From positions 186,001-250,000 of the forward strand of contig NW_026516213.1 of NCBI RefSeq assembly GCF_025602895.1: a stretch of DNA of 64,000 bases, written 5' to 3'. Shown here piece after piece: positions 1 through 12,288 of the stretch (the stretch's first letter is position 1; the number at the start of each line of letters is the position of its first letter). Both the position numbers and the translations under genes were made by a program. Source of the DNA: Polychytrium aggregatum. Taxonomy: Eukaryota; Chytridiomycota; Chytridiomycetes; Polychytriales. The notes under the pieces were generated by a model. It searched no databases and was not told where the DNA came from. It worked only from the letters and a program-made list of their open reading frames with translations.

Positions 1-3000
1 GCTCCATATTCGGGAGTCGATGCTCCAGCGATGCTGACTGAGCACAGGATACAAATCCCACGAAGCAGGCAGCGGCTTCGAGGATCTCGGGAGGATCGGC
101 TTCGGTAACCCTGGATCACGACGACAGACCAAAACATCGTTAAACAAACCGATTGCAAATCTTGTACTGCTGCGGAGCCAACAATGACTCACTGCAATCG
201 CGCGATGAGGCTCTCGGGCTTGTTCTGATGCCACGAGGAAATGTAGCTTGCTATCTGAGGCACCAACTTCCAAGCCTCGATCCGGAGACTGGTCGGATAG
301 TCTCCCGAGAGCGACGTGTTGATGCAGAAGGCTGTGAGCTCGTCAAGTGCGATGGTCGAACACGCCAGGAGCGCATTCTGGATCAAATCGGGGCAGTTTG
401 CCGAAAGATGCGGCGACAGCTTCAGCAAGACGTCCAGGCATCGCGAGCCACCATTTCGCTGAGCCATGGCATTCTTGACCAGTACGATTGCCTCCTGGAA
501 CCGCTCTGCAGCTCTACATTCAAACTCGTCGATCGATTCACAACTCGGAGCCCATGGACTTGCAAGCAAGACTGTGATGAGTGGACGGCAGTTTGGAATA
601 CAAGAGAGGCTGGGATCTGGATCCGAGCGGGCACCAAAAAGTCAGGGACACGGAGATCTCGAAGACGTGCCCAACAAACAAGAATATCGAACCTTGGATC
701 GAGAGCAGCGAAACCACTTGGCACATTGCAACATAGTAGTGCTGTCAAAGCAACCCGTTAGCACCGATGTCTTATAAGCCACAGCAACAAGGATCGTGTC
801 GACGACGATGCTTACATCAACGGCATGGCTGTTGTTGCGGGATCGCTCGCCCAGCCAATCGAGAGCAAGGTTTTCAATCAGCGATTCAAAGGAGCTGTCA
901 GAAAAGGCAAAGCCATACTTGCGCGAGAGGGTGCGCAGGACCGAATAGATGGAACAGAGACGATTTGCACCAACATGGTCCTGGGCGGGGGGGGGGCAAT
1001 TTACGAGCGTTCCGATCAGCAGATGATACATCGATCAGAGCGGAGGGGAGGGCAACTGCAACCCCATACCAGCAAACGCCTTCTCCATGAGCAGGCCCGG
1101 CGCACAGGATGAAATGCCTGGCTGCGGCGTGAGCGAGTCACCACGTCGGTCCTCCTTGGGACTCAGCGTCTGCAGTACCTGGACTTTGAAGATCTGATGC
1201 AGCTCCTCAATGGCAATCTGAACAAGTCGCTCGACAAGAAAACTGAGCCAAGGGCGGGCGGACACGCATTGAGTGGCCAGGAATCGGTGTAGGCAGATGG
1301 CAATAGCACTTCCTCGCACCATCACACGCACCTTCACACGATGACATGCACTGCCTCACGCACCATCATACACATCATCATATACATCATCACCATACAC
1401 ACTTCCTACCTTGATTCGTCTGCTTCGTCAAACGTCTTTCTCTTTCTACTTGTCCAGAGAGTCCCGAGCGACTGGTTTCCGGCATATTCCTGATCCAGCC
1501 AGCGAGCAGATCGTGATCAGTAGGCGTTGGATCCAGCTTGGAGCAAATTAGGCACGGCGCAAGCGCATATTTGACTCTCCCCAGGCACATTCAATGGCGA
1601 TCGGCGTCTGTGAACGTACAAATATGGCATCGATACAGGACACGGCCGCACCGTGGATATCTTGGGCGGTCGAGTAATCCATGAGCGCATCCAGTATCGA
1701 TGACTCTGTCGACTGGATCTTGAGTGATACCGAGGCAAGTTCTAATAGCCCCCTCTGTCATAGCAAAGGTCCGATGCAGTGTTAGAAGTGATCTGCGCCA
1801 GAGGAGCGCCGAAGCGGAAGCAGCCACCCTCTGCCTATCACTTGGATGCGGCTCAGCTCGATTCGGTACCTTCAGCGCGGGGTCGCTGATTGTGGCGAAC
1901 GTTGCCGGCTGGATGAGCTTCACAGCGATGTGGGCAACATCCAGGATCGGGAAAAAATCCGGGGTGGCGCGATAGCGGCTGACGATGGTCTGCAGCAGCG
2001 CCGAGTACGCCGTCTCGATTGCCGTGCGATTCGCGAGCTGTAGATCAGAACACACGACCATGGCGGATTCGTCATCGGATGTCGTGCCACTGGGATCCTG
2101 GAGGTATGTGCAGAGCTGTCCCAGAACAGTGACGACAAGGTCGGAGACATCGTACTTTGAATAGTACTGGTTCGGGCTTCGGAATAGCTCATCGGCCAGG
2201 GCGACACTGGTCTGGACGGGATCATGTACTGAAGGTTAGTCGGCATCGATCTGGACGAGCAGGGATCCAAAAGCAAGTCCATTGGGCGACAGCAAGCAGT
2301 CATACCGAAAGAACCTCGGCGTCGCAGAGCCTGCTGAGACAGAGCGCCAGCACGGTTGAAATCGCCTTGGGGGGTATGACTGTGTCCTTGGAAGCCTTGG
2401 CCACCATCTTGGTCATGATTTTGAGCAAAACGATAGTCGTGCAAAAGGCATCTTCCTCGGTGGCGACGAGAATCTGGACGAACGAACCCAGACAGAGGCG
2501 GATGAGCCATGGTCGTCCGCCAAAGCAGAGAGACAAAACTGCGAGTCTCGCACGATACCGTGCTTACCATGTGAGCTACCGATGGTTTATAGTTGGCCTT
2601 GAACGCAGAAAACTTGAGTTCAAGTGGATATCGCTTGATGGCTGATGCTTGGACAATATCTGCGGAATGAACCCAGAACACACAGTCAGGGCGAGACGAA
2701 GGCCAACAATCAGCAGCGACATGTGGGCACCAAGGGTTACCTTGTATAAAGTACACGATATCGGTCAGAAGCTGCTGGTACTGATACATGAACGGTGGCT
2801 CTCGCCTGCGCTCATGCCGCAACAGCACCACGAGAGACTCGGCCAGCTGGTCGCGGATGGTCGCAATGTGGGCAACGCTCGACAGCAGCGAAAGGATCTC
2901 GACAATCAGCCACTCGGTGAAACGCTGGGAAGCAAACTGGAGCTGCTGGCCCCAATCGTGCTTGATGTCGTTGATGAGAGAGTCGAGGTTGAGGGGAAGC

Positions 3001-3798
3001 GATGTCAGGAACTTGGTGACGGACTGGGTTGGGATCTGGCTCAGGGCCGGAGCCGTGTTGATGCAAAAGATTTCGGGAATCTCCCTGAGCAACGCCGGGA
3101 TGAACGAGAAAGCAACTCGGGCAGCCGTAAGCGAGGCGATGGAAGGTGCGTTGACTGCAAGGAAATGGCGGCACAGTCAGCTTGATCTGTGCTGTTCTGG
3201 GAGATACTGCCTCGACGACATGCTGCCCAACCTCACGCGGGTGAGGCCCATCGAGTCCAGAAAGGCCGTGCGCTTCCGAAGAAGCGTCGTCCAGCGATCG
3301 AACACCAACGAGAGCAACGCACCTCCGGTGGGTGACTGCCGTATCTCCTCAAAGAGGCGTGAGAGAACTGCAGCAACGACTTGCTTGAAGGACTCGAGAT
3401 CTGCTGGCGATAGCGAGTGTGCGCTCGAGGTGAACTCGGAGATCTGTGACCCAGAAGCAGAGGGATGGGGGTAAGTGGAGCAGACAAGCATATGATGGTG
3501 TATGCGTGCATCTCCGTGCAGATCATGGAATATCCGTGCGTATCCGTGCATCTCCGTGCAGATCATGGAATATCTGGCATGTCCTGGCCGATCTTTGGAG
3601 GCACGGTGAACAGCGCGGCACGCCGATGAGGCCACCGGCACTGACCTGCTTGATCGTATCGACGAGGTAGTGGCCCCAGTCAGGCTTCGAGTATGGCGGA
3701 TTGTCCATCGATGCGTCTGCCCTGCGACGGGCTGGCTTGGCAGTGGGATCGTCGGCAGCGCGATCGTTGACAGTGCGATCGCCGTCAGAACACTGCAA
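1..3798 (-). CDS. Unidentified large alpha-helical protein, multi-exon, 3' end outside the window
   Basis: Several leucine-rich open stretches on the minus strand join through plausible GT–AG introns. The first exon probably starts at 3798 (MQCSDGDRTVND...) and ends near 3634. Later exons include a long helical segment around 3092–2760 (LREIPEIFCINTAPALSQ and following), one around 2536–2300 and one around 2160–1740, then pieces near 1250–1130, 1030–650 and 569–189. The composition (amphipathic helices, no catalytic motif, no membrane span) resembles HEAT/ARM-type solenoid proteins of large complexes. I compared it mentally with FANCI and FANCD2 and found no convincing match, so no function is given. 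The gene reads off the left edge. Exon borders are approximate and downstream exons are less certain than upstream ones. Confidence 0.55.
3502..3576. repeat. Short tandem repeat inside intron 1 of the unidentified helical gene
   Basis: Two copies of a roughly 36-bp unit containing gcatctccgtgcagatcatg followed by gaatat sit side by side. They fall between the first two inferred exons and disrupt no coding sequence. Confidence 0.7.
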
Positions 3799-4397
3799 CT
3801 TCGCATGCGACGGACCTGGCTCGCTTGTTCGCCCGGGTCATGTGACAGTCACACCGACCCGCGCCACAGCCAGTCCAACCACATCAACCCCGACGTCCTC
3901 CAGCCTCATCGCGCCGTTCGAGAATCGAGTTACACAGGGTGCAGATGGCTGCACCGACATTTGTATTGTGGGCACGAACAGAAAAAAAAAAGAAAAGAAT
4001 ATACACAGACAGATTTCAAAACTCCAGCCCGTCTTGGGTGCGGAAGGGGGGGGGAAGATTCCGGGCCCTGAGTGGAACTGGGAAAATACAGCAAGTGCAA
4101 GCAGCTCTGGGTCAACCCAGGTCCATGACTCTGCTCGTGCCATCCTCGGTGGTGCAGGGCGCCAATAAACGTCCGGGACGACGGGAGCTCTGTCGAGGAT
4201 CGTCTCGCAACAGGGAGCGAGCAAGAGGCCGAGCAGAATCGCGGATCCAAGTCGGAGGCGTGCTTGATGGAGGGGGGATGATGAGAGCAAGGTGTGTGTG
4301 GCCTCAGAGATTCGATTCTGCAGCAGTGATCGGACGGCGCCATTCAGAAGCAGAGTTGCGCCGATAAGATAATACCCAGCAGCGACGTCGTTGTGCG
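3799..4397. other. Intergenic DNA between the helical-protein gene and the homeobox gene
   Basis: This spacer should hold the promoter of the leftward helical gene and the 3' UTR of the homeobox gene. It contains an A-run near 3981–3992 and a G-run near 4046–4054. I see no supported coding region. Confidence 0.5.
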
Positions 4398-6747
4398 CTA
4401 GCAGATCGCTGGCCAGCGGTACACAAAGAGCTTGTCTGTATCGACTGGCGGTAGATCGGGGACGGGCGGCGAGCTGGTCAGCGGCGACAGCGGTTCCGAG
4501 GACGGCGAGGATCGCCGGTTGGGTGGGGTGATGTGGCGGAAGGAAAGCCGGACGGCGGCCAGGCCAGACCGCTGAACTGATCCGTTGTTGCGCTGGACAA
4601 CGCTAAAGTCGCGCGGCTGGGGCGGACGATAGTCAAAATCGTCCGGCATGTGAAGCTGCATGCCTTTGGCGGGCAGCGGGGGCTCCGAGTCAAAGAGCTT
4701 GGCAGCCGCCAGCAGGCCCTGCTCTTCGGGGCTGGACAGGAAGTCGTTGAGGCCGGGAATCGACTCGATGCTGGAGACTTGGCTGGCGTCGAAGGAATCG
4801 TCGGCGATAGGCGACGAAGACCGGGACGCCAGCGACGAGTTGGGGGCATATTCGCCCTCGCCAGGAGTGCCCGGGGCCGAGTAGTCCAAAAGCCTGTTTT
4901 GGCTGTGGCGCTCCGAAATCTCTGTGGAAGGCAGCCACACAGCGTCGCTGCTTGTGAGCAGATTGTGCTCAGCATGATCTGGTGGCGGCAGACAACAAAA
5001 CGGCCAATATGGAGCGGGGTTAGCAGCTGCTTTTGAGGCGATGATGCACACTGGACGAACCAAGGGTCGACGGGTAGCCACCATGCAGCCCAGTGGACTG
5101 CGAGCCGGAAGCAGCGGTTACCTTGGCCCAGAGAGATTTCGAACTCGGTGGCAATATTCGCTCTGGAATACAGCGGATCCGGCACAGCGGTGGCGCCTTT
5201 GATGATGGACGAGTGCAGTCCCTCGACCAGCTGGGTAAACTTTTCGATGGACGCCTTAGTCTCGTGCATGTTGCCGTCGTCGGCCGTCGCAGCAGTGGAG
5301 CCAGCGCCGTCGGTGCTGCAGCCAAGATCGGTGCTACACTCGTCCGAGGAGCTGCGTTGCGGCTTGGCAAGCTTGCTGCCAGCCTTTTTGGCTCCGCTGG
5401 AGCGGGTCGTAAGCCGCTTTGATATCTCTGTGGCCGACTTGCGGCTCTTGGGTGCGCTCAGGCGCTTGACTGGAAGGGGCAACACGGGCTCGGCGGGCTC
5501 GGCTGGAGGCTCGCACTTGACAGCTACATTGCCATCGAGCTCGGCGGCTTGAGACAGCTCTGTCGACAGAGGGGACTCGGAGGGATGCAGATTCAGCTCG
5601 CGCGACGCGAGGCCGGCAATGTCATCGACGGGCGAAGATGCCTCCTGGCTCAGTGGCGTCATCAACTGCAGTGGACTCATGGGAAGCTCAGCCACCTGGG
5701 CCAGCTGGAGCAAATGTGGGGGTGACCGGCGGTTCTTTTTGGGAGTCTGGCTGAAGTCTGGGTTCGGGCGGGTACTCAGTGCACACACACCGGCGGCGGC
5801 GGCAGGCTCCATGTTGGCTGGGCGCTGGGGAAGGACCGAAACAAACGAACCGACGTAGACCGAGGCAGGTGCCGGTGTGGGAGTGAGCAGAGGCGTCGGG
5901 AGAGATACCGGCGATGCTGATGCCAATGCTGGCGATGTCGATGCCAGTACCGATGAAGCGGCCAGGGCGGCAGCAGCGGAGGAGGCAGCGAGCAGGGCTA
6001 CTGTGGAATCGGGAGGCGGCGACAGGCTGGTACCAGCCGCTGAGACCGAGGTCAGCCGCTTGAGCAGCGATGCGGTCGCTGCAGGCGAGAGTGCGGTGCC
6101 CTGAAGGCCGGCAGCGCCATGACCGGACGACCGAGTGGTGATGTCGTGGATCGTGGGAGTGAAGGACGATGGCACGGCCGGTGTTGTGAGGGCAGCGGGC
6201 GAGGGGGGAACGTATTCTGAGATATCCGAGGACGCACAGCTGAAGGGAGTCGATTCCTTCGAGTCGCTCCCACCGAGGCTCTGGGCCGAGGTGTTGGAGG
6301 CCTTCTTGTCCTTGGCTCGGCGGTTCTGGAACCACACACCTGGACTTCGCGGACGGTCAGCTGCAAGTCGTGGGCCAGTTTCTGGCGCTCGTTTAGGTTG
6401 GGCTTGTTGTTGCGCTTGTACGAGTCCTCGAGGACATTCAGCTGCTCGGGAGTAGTGCGGCGACGGGCCTTGCCTTTGCTGCTTCCGGGATCAAAGTTGA
6501 CCCACTGGATTGGCTTTGCCTGGGCAACGGACTTGGCGGGGGTCGGTCCATGGGCGGCGGCGGGCTGGCCGGGCATTTGGACAGAGGCCAGCTCGATCTG
6601 GCTGCTGGCGGTATTGAGGACACCGAGGATCGCAGAATGCTGGGCAACGTCGAGAGGCGAGACGCCCATAGCAGGAGGAAAGTGAGGGACGGGGAGGGAG
6701 GGCACGGATGTGGCCGACGATGCCTCGGGGTGGCCCAAGACATGCAT
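4398..6747 (-). CDS. Homeodomain transcription factor with a 2-nt frameshift in helix 3
   Basis: The protein starts at 6747. A canonical homeodomain lies at about residues 92–150, with basic arm KARRRTTPEQ, helix 1 LNVLEDSYKRN, helix 2 NERQKLAHDLQL and recognition helix VREVQ-VWFQNRRAKDKK. There is no three-residue loop insertion, so it is a typical 60-residue class rather than TALE. The genome has two extra bases (GTGTGTGG instead of GTGTGG) between VREVQ and WFQNRR, near 6332–6338, so the frame breaks exactly there. The remainder is a long Ser/Pro/Ala-rich tail with a conserved-looking segment near 5300–5120 (KFTQLVEGLHSSIIKGATA). An intron from 5119 to about 4980 (GTAACC...CCACCAG, phase 1) leads to a last exon ending at 4398. 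The family binds DNA as nuclear regulators; the target genes are unknown. The frameshift may be a real null allele or an assembly error. Confidence 0.8.
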
Positions 6748-9415
6748 AGAAACGGAGCTAATAGAATCGACCTAGTGGGGAGGTGGGGGCGGGCGCCAGA
6801 TCAGAGCGAGTGGGATAAGAAGCGGGTCGGCGAGCGGCCAGAAGAAAGCAGGACCAGCCGGATGCACGAGGAAGCAGGGGACGCAGAACAGCAAGGGCCA
6901 ATGGAATGATGCAACGAAGCAGGCCAAAACGGGGAGGGGATTGGAGCCAGAGCGGATCGCCGTGGAGCCAGCAACGAGACTACAACGAGCCAACAGTGGG
7001 CAGACGGCCCCAAGATCAATACCAGCGCGGATTGCGAGGCGCTGGCAAGGAAAGGGAGCGGGCAGTAACAGACCAGATCGACAGGGAGGTCGAGAAAGAT
7101 AGAGCAAAGCGGGCTGAAAGCCTCGGCGTGCTGACGAGAAGCAAAGCACGCGAGAAATAGATCAAACGGTGGGGCCCGACGGTGACAGGGACTGGCGGCG
7201 CCCGAAGCAGGAGCAGGCCAGCCAGGGCCAGGACAAGGCCCAACCGGTGAGAGAGAGGACAGCAGGCACGGGGCCAATCCTCCGCTCCCGCGGCGGGAGG
7301 CAGCAAGTGGTTCCCAGCAGAGGCAAACAGCAGGCACGGGGAGATCGAAGCTTGATGGAGTTGGCCGAGGTCGCCCCGTAGCAGTGACTTGGAATCACTA
7401 GGAGACCGAGAAGGCAAGACAAGGCAAGACGGCGGCAGGGCGCGGGCTCGATAGGGAGGAAGGCTTTACCTGATCCGGCGAGAGCATGCTGGGCAGCGAG
7501 GGCCGGCAGAGCAGGAAGCGGGAGAGGGGATGGACGACAAGGCAGACGCAGAGGGCAGCGGGGAAGCGGATCGGCAGGGGGCCAATGCTTGGGGAGCAAT
7601 GGCAGGACCAGACCAGACCGAGGGAGAAGACCAGAGGCAAGACCAGAAACAAGGCCAGGAGCAAAGGCAAGAGGAGGAGGAAGAGCAGAAGACGAGCAGG
7701 CCGCGGCTTTTATTGGGTCTGACGGCCTGTGACGGCCGTGTCGACTTTTTTTGACGTCTGTGACGGGATGGTGTGTGTGTGGCGCGCGCGGCCTCGCTGG
7801 CGGTCTCGCTGGCGGCCTCGCTTCTCGCCGCGGCTGCTGCGCGACTGCGGGCTCTGTGCCGGTGGTGTGCTGGTGCTGTGCTCTCGCTCCGCGCGAGATG
7901 CGCCTGGCGAGAGCGCCGACGGCCGATGGATCCCGTCATGCTGCGCGGTGGATCTCTCGGCATTATTGCGGGACAGAGACATCCGGTGCTGGCTGGATGT
8001 GCCGATACTGCCGCTGGCTGGTGGGGGTTTGTCGCCAATGCCTCTGGCTCCTGCCGGTTTCTGCTGCTGCTGCGGCCGTGTGCGATTCGGCCTGGGCTGG
8101 GCTCGCAAATCACTGCCCGGTCCTCGCCCACCACCACCACCACCACAACCACCACAACCACCACAACCACAACCACAACCACCACAGCCAGCGAATGATC
8201 CCTTTTTTGGGCAAATTGTCGCCCCGACACGGCTGCCTTTGCTGGTGCCCGTCTCGTCTGCTCGGCTTCGTGCCCGGTCTGGTGCGACCCAGATCGCAAA
8301 ATGTAATGGCCCGCTGTCCATGGACAGGAAAGCGAGCATAGCGCCCATCTGCAGCCGCCATGTCTCTGGCCCTGCTGCCGCTGCGGGTGCTGCTGCTGGC
8401 GGCAGAGGGCCGGTCTGCTTGCAGGTGTCCTGCTGCTCGGAGAACCAGATCGGTTTTGCTGCTGGATGCCCCGGCTGCTCGCCTGTTCCTCCTCGTCCAC
8501 ACGGAGCCGCCAAGGCCCAATGACCGCCTCCCCGATGCCCATATGCCCTGTGCGACGCCCTCCAATCCACTCTGCCTTCTGTCGGAACACACCAGGATGT
8601 GGCGGCGGTCGCAGGCCACCGGCCATCCCGGCATGGCGCACCAATGACGGACTCACCCATGCGGTTCGGGTCATGGCCCGGGCAGATGACGACGGGTGGG
8701 GCGAGCTGCTGGGAGGAAGCGCAAGCGCACGCAGCTCGGTGGCGGTCCAGGTGTAATGCCATGCGTTTCCAGCACACCGAGTTGCTGCTGCTGCCTGGCC
8801 GGCCTGATGCCATGGCTACATGTCGCATGAGCGGGCAAGGTGCTTGTATTTGATTATTTGGATCACAGTCCCCGGTCGTTGGCGGGATTCGGCAAGTCAC
8901 GGGTGGGCCTGTTTGCGCTGCCAGCTGCCCTGATGTGCTGTTTGGCGAGCAGCAACGCCATGTCCGGCATGTCTGGCATGTCTCTCATGGCCGAAGTGCA
9001 TCGTAACTGATCGCCCTGTGTGTGAGTCGGCCTGGCAGATCGCACCTTTGGCGATGCATATGCACCAGGCTTTCCTGCACACCGCACTGCCTCATGCAGT
9101 CCACCGCACGTCCTGCTGCCCGTCCGCCTCGCATCCTAACCGCATCCAGACCGCACCGGCATCGTCGGCGATACCTGCACCCCTCCCCGCCCACACTCCC
9201 AACCACATCGGTGCCCATCCCACAGCCAATCGCACCCGAGTCGATTTCCGCCCGATTCGACATCCAGCCAAACTCGCCAGCCCGGTTCGAATGCGCCTGC
9301 TGCCACGGAACTCTGTGTCGCGCCTCGGCCTTTGCTCTCTTTCGCGGCTTCCACGGCCAGCCTTCGCCGTCGCCCCTCCAACGATCCCATCAGCCCCCCC
9401 CGGCCTATCCTCGCC
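6748..9415. other. GC-rich intergenic region between divergent homeobox and SEC22-like genes
   Basis: About 2.7 kb with very high GC content and long overlapping open frames on both strands (for example minus 8674–7466 and 8900–7710). Their translations are low-complexity, mutually overlapping and without domain motifs, so I treat them as chance frames in G/C-rich DNA. The region should contain the promoters and 5' UTRs of the two divergent genes. Confidence 0.5.
8130..8190. repeat. CAC/CACAAC microsatellite
   Basis: A run of cac trinucleotides passes into ccacaa hexamer repeats (caccaccaccaccacaacc and similar). On the minus strand the same run reads as poly-Gly or poly-Val-like frames, which explains the artificial open frames there. 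Confidence 0.85.
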
Positions 9416-11822
9416 ATGATCCGGTTCACGTTGATTGCCCGGGCCTCGGACGCCCTGCCCCTGGTGGCGACTATGGAATCGCAGGCCGACGAGCTGCTCA
9501 TCGAGACCCACAAGAAGTGGGCCAAGCAGCTCATCCATCGCATCTCGCCCCTGGATAACTCCTCGGTTGTGCACTCGAGCTCCCTGCCCTCGAAAGGATC
9601 CGTCGCCGCCGGCCAGTTCACCTTCCAGTTAAGCCCTGTCTGCGGCATCGCATGAGGAGGCGAATGCGCTGTGTTTCCTCATACTCTGCTCAAGGAGCTC
9701 TTTGCTCCGCCCTGGATACCCGTCGCATCGTTGCCGGCCCGCCACCATGTCACCGACTGCAACATGTCTGTCTGGATGCAATTTCGCTCTCCCTTGGCCA
9801 TGCATCATTGCGGTTGCCTGTTGCTAACGCCCCCTGCATCGTTCCTTCGTTGCGACTTCAACTTCCATTGCACCTGCACCTGCACCTGTGGCCCACCGCG
9901 TCGCCTCCGATAGCTACATCTGCGAAGATGGCATCGTGTTCATCTGCATCGCCGACAAGGCTTACCCTCGTCTGCTGGCCTTTGCGTACCTGTGCGAGAC
10001 CATCAAGTCGTTCCTGGACTCGGCCTCGGCACTGCCCTCGAACCACGGCTTGACTCCCGAACAGATGATTGCCCAAGTCGTGCGGCCCTATGCCTTCATC
10101 AAGTTTGGTAAGCTGCCAGCGACTGGTTTGCAAGTGTGGCTGGCCCAAAGGGAGGGGCCATCCTGGCTGCGTTTCGAGGACAAACGAGGCAATCTGCCAC
10201 TGGACCCAGCTCGGATGCCCGGACAGAGGCGAGCAGAGAAACGGCAAAAGAATGTGCCGCGCCCATTCGAGTCGATTGGCGCATACTTTCCTCCGATCGG
10301 TTGGACCCGCCAGAATCGGGCCAGCGGCGGCATCCCAAGCCAAGCCAAGCCCACTTCCTCCGCCAAACTCATCCTCTGTTCTTTTCTCCTCTATCGCCAT
10401 CTCCCGGCCACTGGCTATCCACCCTCCCCCCGGCTGAACCTGGACACTGTCGACAGAGCCCTTGCTCCAGTCGATAAAGCAGCGGTATCTCAACTCCCGG
10501 CAGCTCAAGACCCAGGAAGATCTGGTGGACCTGTCGTCTCGGTTACAGGGCATCGGCATCTTCCAGGCGGCCGACGTTCTGGGCGAGGAGTACCTGCTCT
10601 ATGGAGGTGTGTATGCTTTCCGTGAATCGAAGGGCAATGCAGTCGCAACAGCCTCCTCGCGGGCTGTGGGTTTGATTTTTGCACGGGCATCAAGGGTGGA
10701 TGATCCCGCGCCTCCCGACCTGTACCATCGCAGCCGAGGTTCGCTGGAAGATGGGACAAGTTGCACCAGGCGGCAGCACGGCCAGCAATCGCCCGTCTCT
10801 CATCCTCACTCGCCCAACTCAGGTTCAGCCTCCCCTTTTGGCTCGTTTTCGTCGCTGAACGTGGCCGCGGTCAAAGCCGCCAAGGATGTCGTCGCGACGG
10901 CCCGCAACCTGGTCGAAGAAAAGCTGGACATCTCGGGGGTGTCGTCGGCGGAGCGCAAGTGGTGGGTGGGGCCCATGATCTCGCTCTGCATGATCACCTT
11001 CCTGACGGATCTCGGATACCTCTGGCTGGAATACGCCTACTTTGTCCACAAAGACATGGTACGTCCTTTTTGGGTGCTGTCGAGGCCGTGCAGATACGTC
11101 CTGGCCCGAGCTTGTATGCGATTGACCCGAGCTTGTATGCGACTGCCCACTTGCTTCCTACCGGATCCTCGGCTACCCTCTCCGGCACTGAACCATCCTC
11201 AAAATCTGCTTTACTCACCACGCTCGCGCACCCATACTCGCACGATTGCATCGGCGTCTGGCTCGATGTCGTGGCCAACAACAACCAACAACCAACAACC
11301 AACAACCAACAACCAACAACCAACAACCAACAACCAACAATCCCCGAACGTGCTCCACCGGGACGGCGCCCTCCCTGCCTGTCAATCGATGGTGCTCCTC
11401 GCCAGACCGGCTTCTCAGTATTGCCCATCGGCCAGAAACCATGGATTGCACACATCCTCACCCTCTTTGTCGGCCTCATGGCACCGCTGCTGATCGTGCA
11501 GGCGTACATGCTCAACAAAACCAACGCCTACTCTGCGTTCTCGATCCGGCTCATCAAGTTCATCACCGGCCACGCCATCCTCGTGCTGGTGCAGCTCACG
11601 CACTCGGTCCTTTGCGTCTTTTACGACTCGGTCGTCTTCACGGCCCTCTTCCTGATGTCCCGACCCCCGAGATCGTTCGACCCGTGGCACATTCCCGTGG
11701 CCTTCTTTGCGGTCAAGCTCGGGTGGGCCCTCTCGGTGCTGTCCATCGTTGGCTTTGGCACCGTTTGGCGGCTCTGGACCGGCCAGTCAGGCTATGGAAA
11801 GCGGCTGGGACATCGCGATTAA
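9416..11822 (+). CDS. SEC22A/C-like longin-domain protein with several C-terminal membrane spans
   Basis: Five exons (9416–9627, 9914–10107, 10457–10606, 10823–11058, about 11406–11822) join in frame. The N-terminal longin domain is clear: it starts IRFTLIARASDALPL, and the first junction restores FHYICEDG, matching the FHYIIEQG position of SEC22. DKAYPRLLAFAYL and VRPYAFIKF follow. No SNARE coiled coil precedes the membrane part. Instead there are about four hydrophobic spans (ISLCMITFLTDLGYLWLEY, ILTLFVGLMAPLLIVQAYM, ILVLVQLTHSVLCVFYDSVV, IPVAFFAVKLGWALSVLSIV). That is the SEC22A/SEC22C layout of animals rather than R-SNARE SEC22B, and a role in ER–Golgi trafficking is expected. Intron 1 begins GTTAAG. 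The last acceptor could be either of two AGs (11405 or about 11435). Confidence 0.85.
11277..11341 (+). repeat. AACAACC tandem repeat in the last intron of the SEC22-like gene
   Basis: About eight copies of a 7-bp unit (aacaacc) lie between exons 4 and 5. The unit shares its core with the repeat at 44.28–44.39 kb. Confidence 0.9.
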
Positions 11823-12288
11823 ATATACATATGAAATTGGCGGAATCGCAACGACATTTGATCTCTTGGATTCGAGTATGCATTTTTGCTTTGGGTCGGC
11901 TTGCCCTTCATTCAACACACGATGGGAGGAAATGGGGGGGGGAGATTTCCAACCCTTTGGGCAAATGGCAAGCTGGTAAACCCGCGGAAACAGACAATGG
12001 GCAGAAGCGAGTGGTTGGTATCGCTGTCACTTCTGCCCCAGCCAGATCCGGATCGCTCCCCGCCTCAAACAAAAAAGGAGGGCCAATGCACACACGTACA
12101 CTCCAGTATCTACAATATCCACAGGCGATGCAGCCGAGAGATGTATGTCTGCGCACCGCCAGTCCTGAGCCGTGTGCACCAGCCGAAGAGCCGAGATGGC
12201 GCCGATGCGAGCGAGAGCTAGAGCTGTGAGCCGTGAGCCTGGCGGATTGCTCTGCCACACTCTTCTTCTTCTTCTCGACCGGGATGCA
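11823..12288. other. Intergenic, convergent 3' ends
   Basis: Lies between the rightward SEC22-like gene and the leftward DUF2039 gene. I see no coding region, only 3' UTR-type sequence. Confidence 0.5.

Noticed and set aside
1-3798. Identity of the first gene as FANCI or FANCD2
   Set aside because: Only the general helical character fits; no family-specific block could be matched by eye, so I left it unnamed.
7466-8900. Two long minus-strand frames of about 400 codons each
   Set aside because: They overlap one another in different frames, are low-complexity (Gly/Val, Arg/Ser runs from the CAC repeat) and show no domain.
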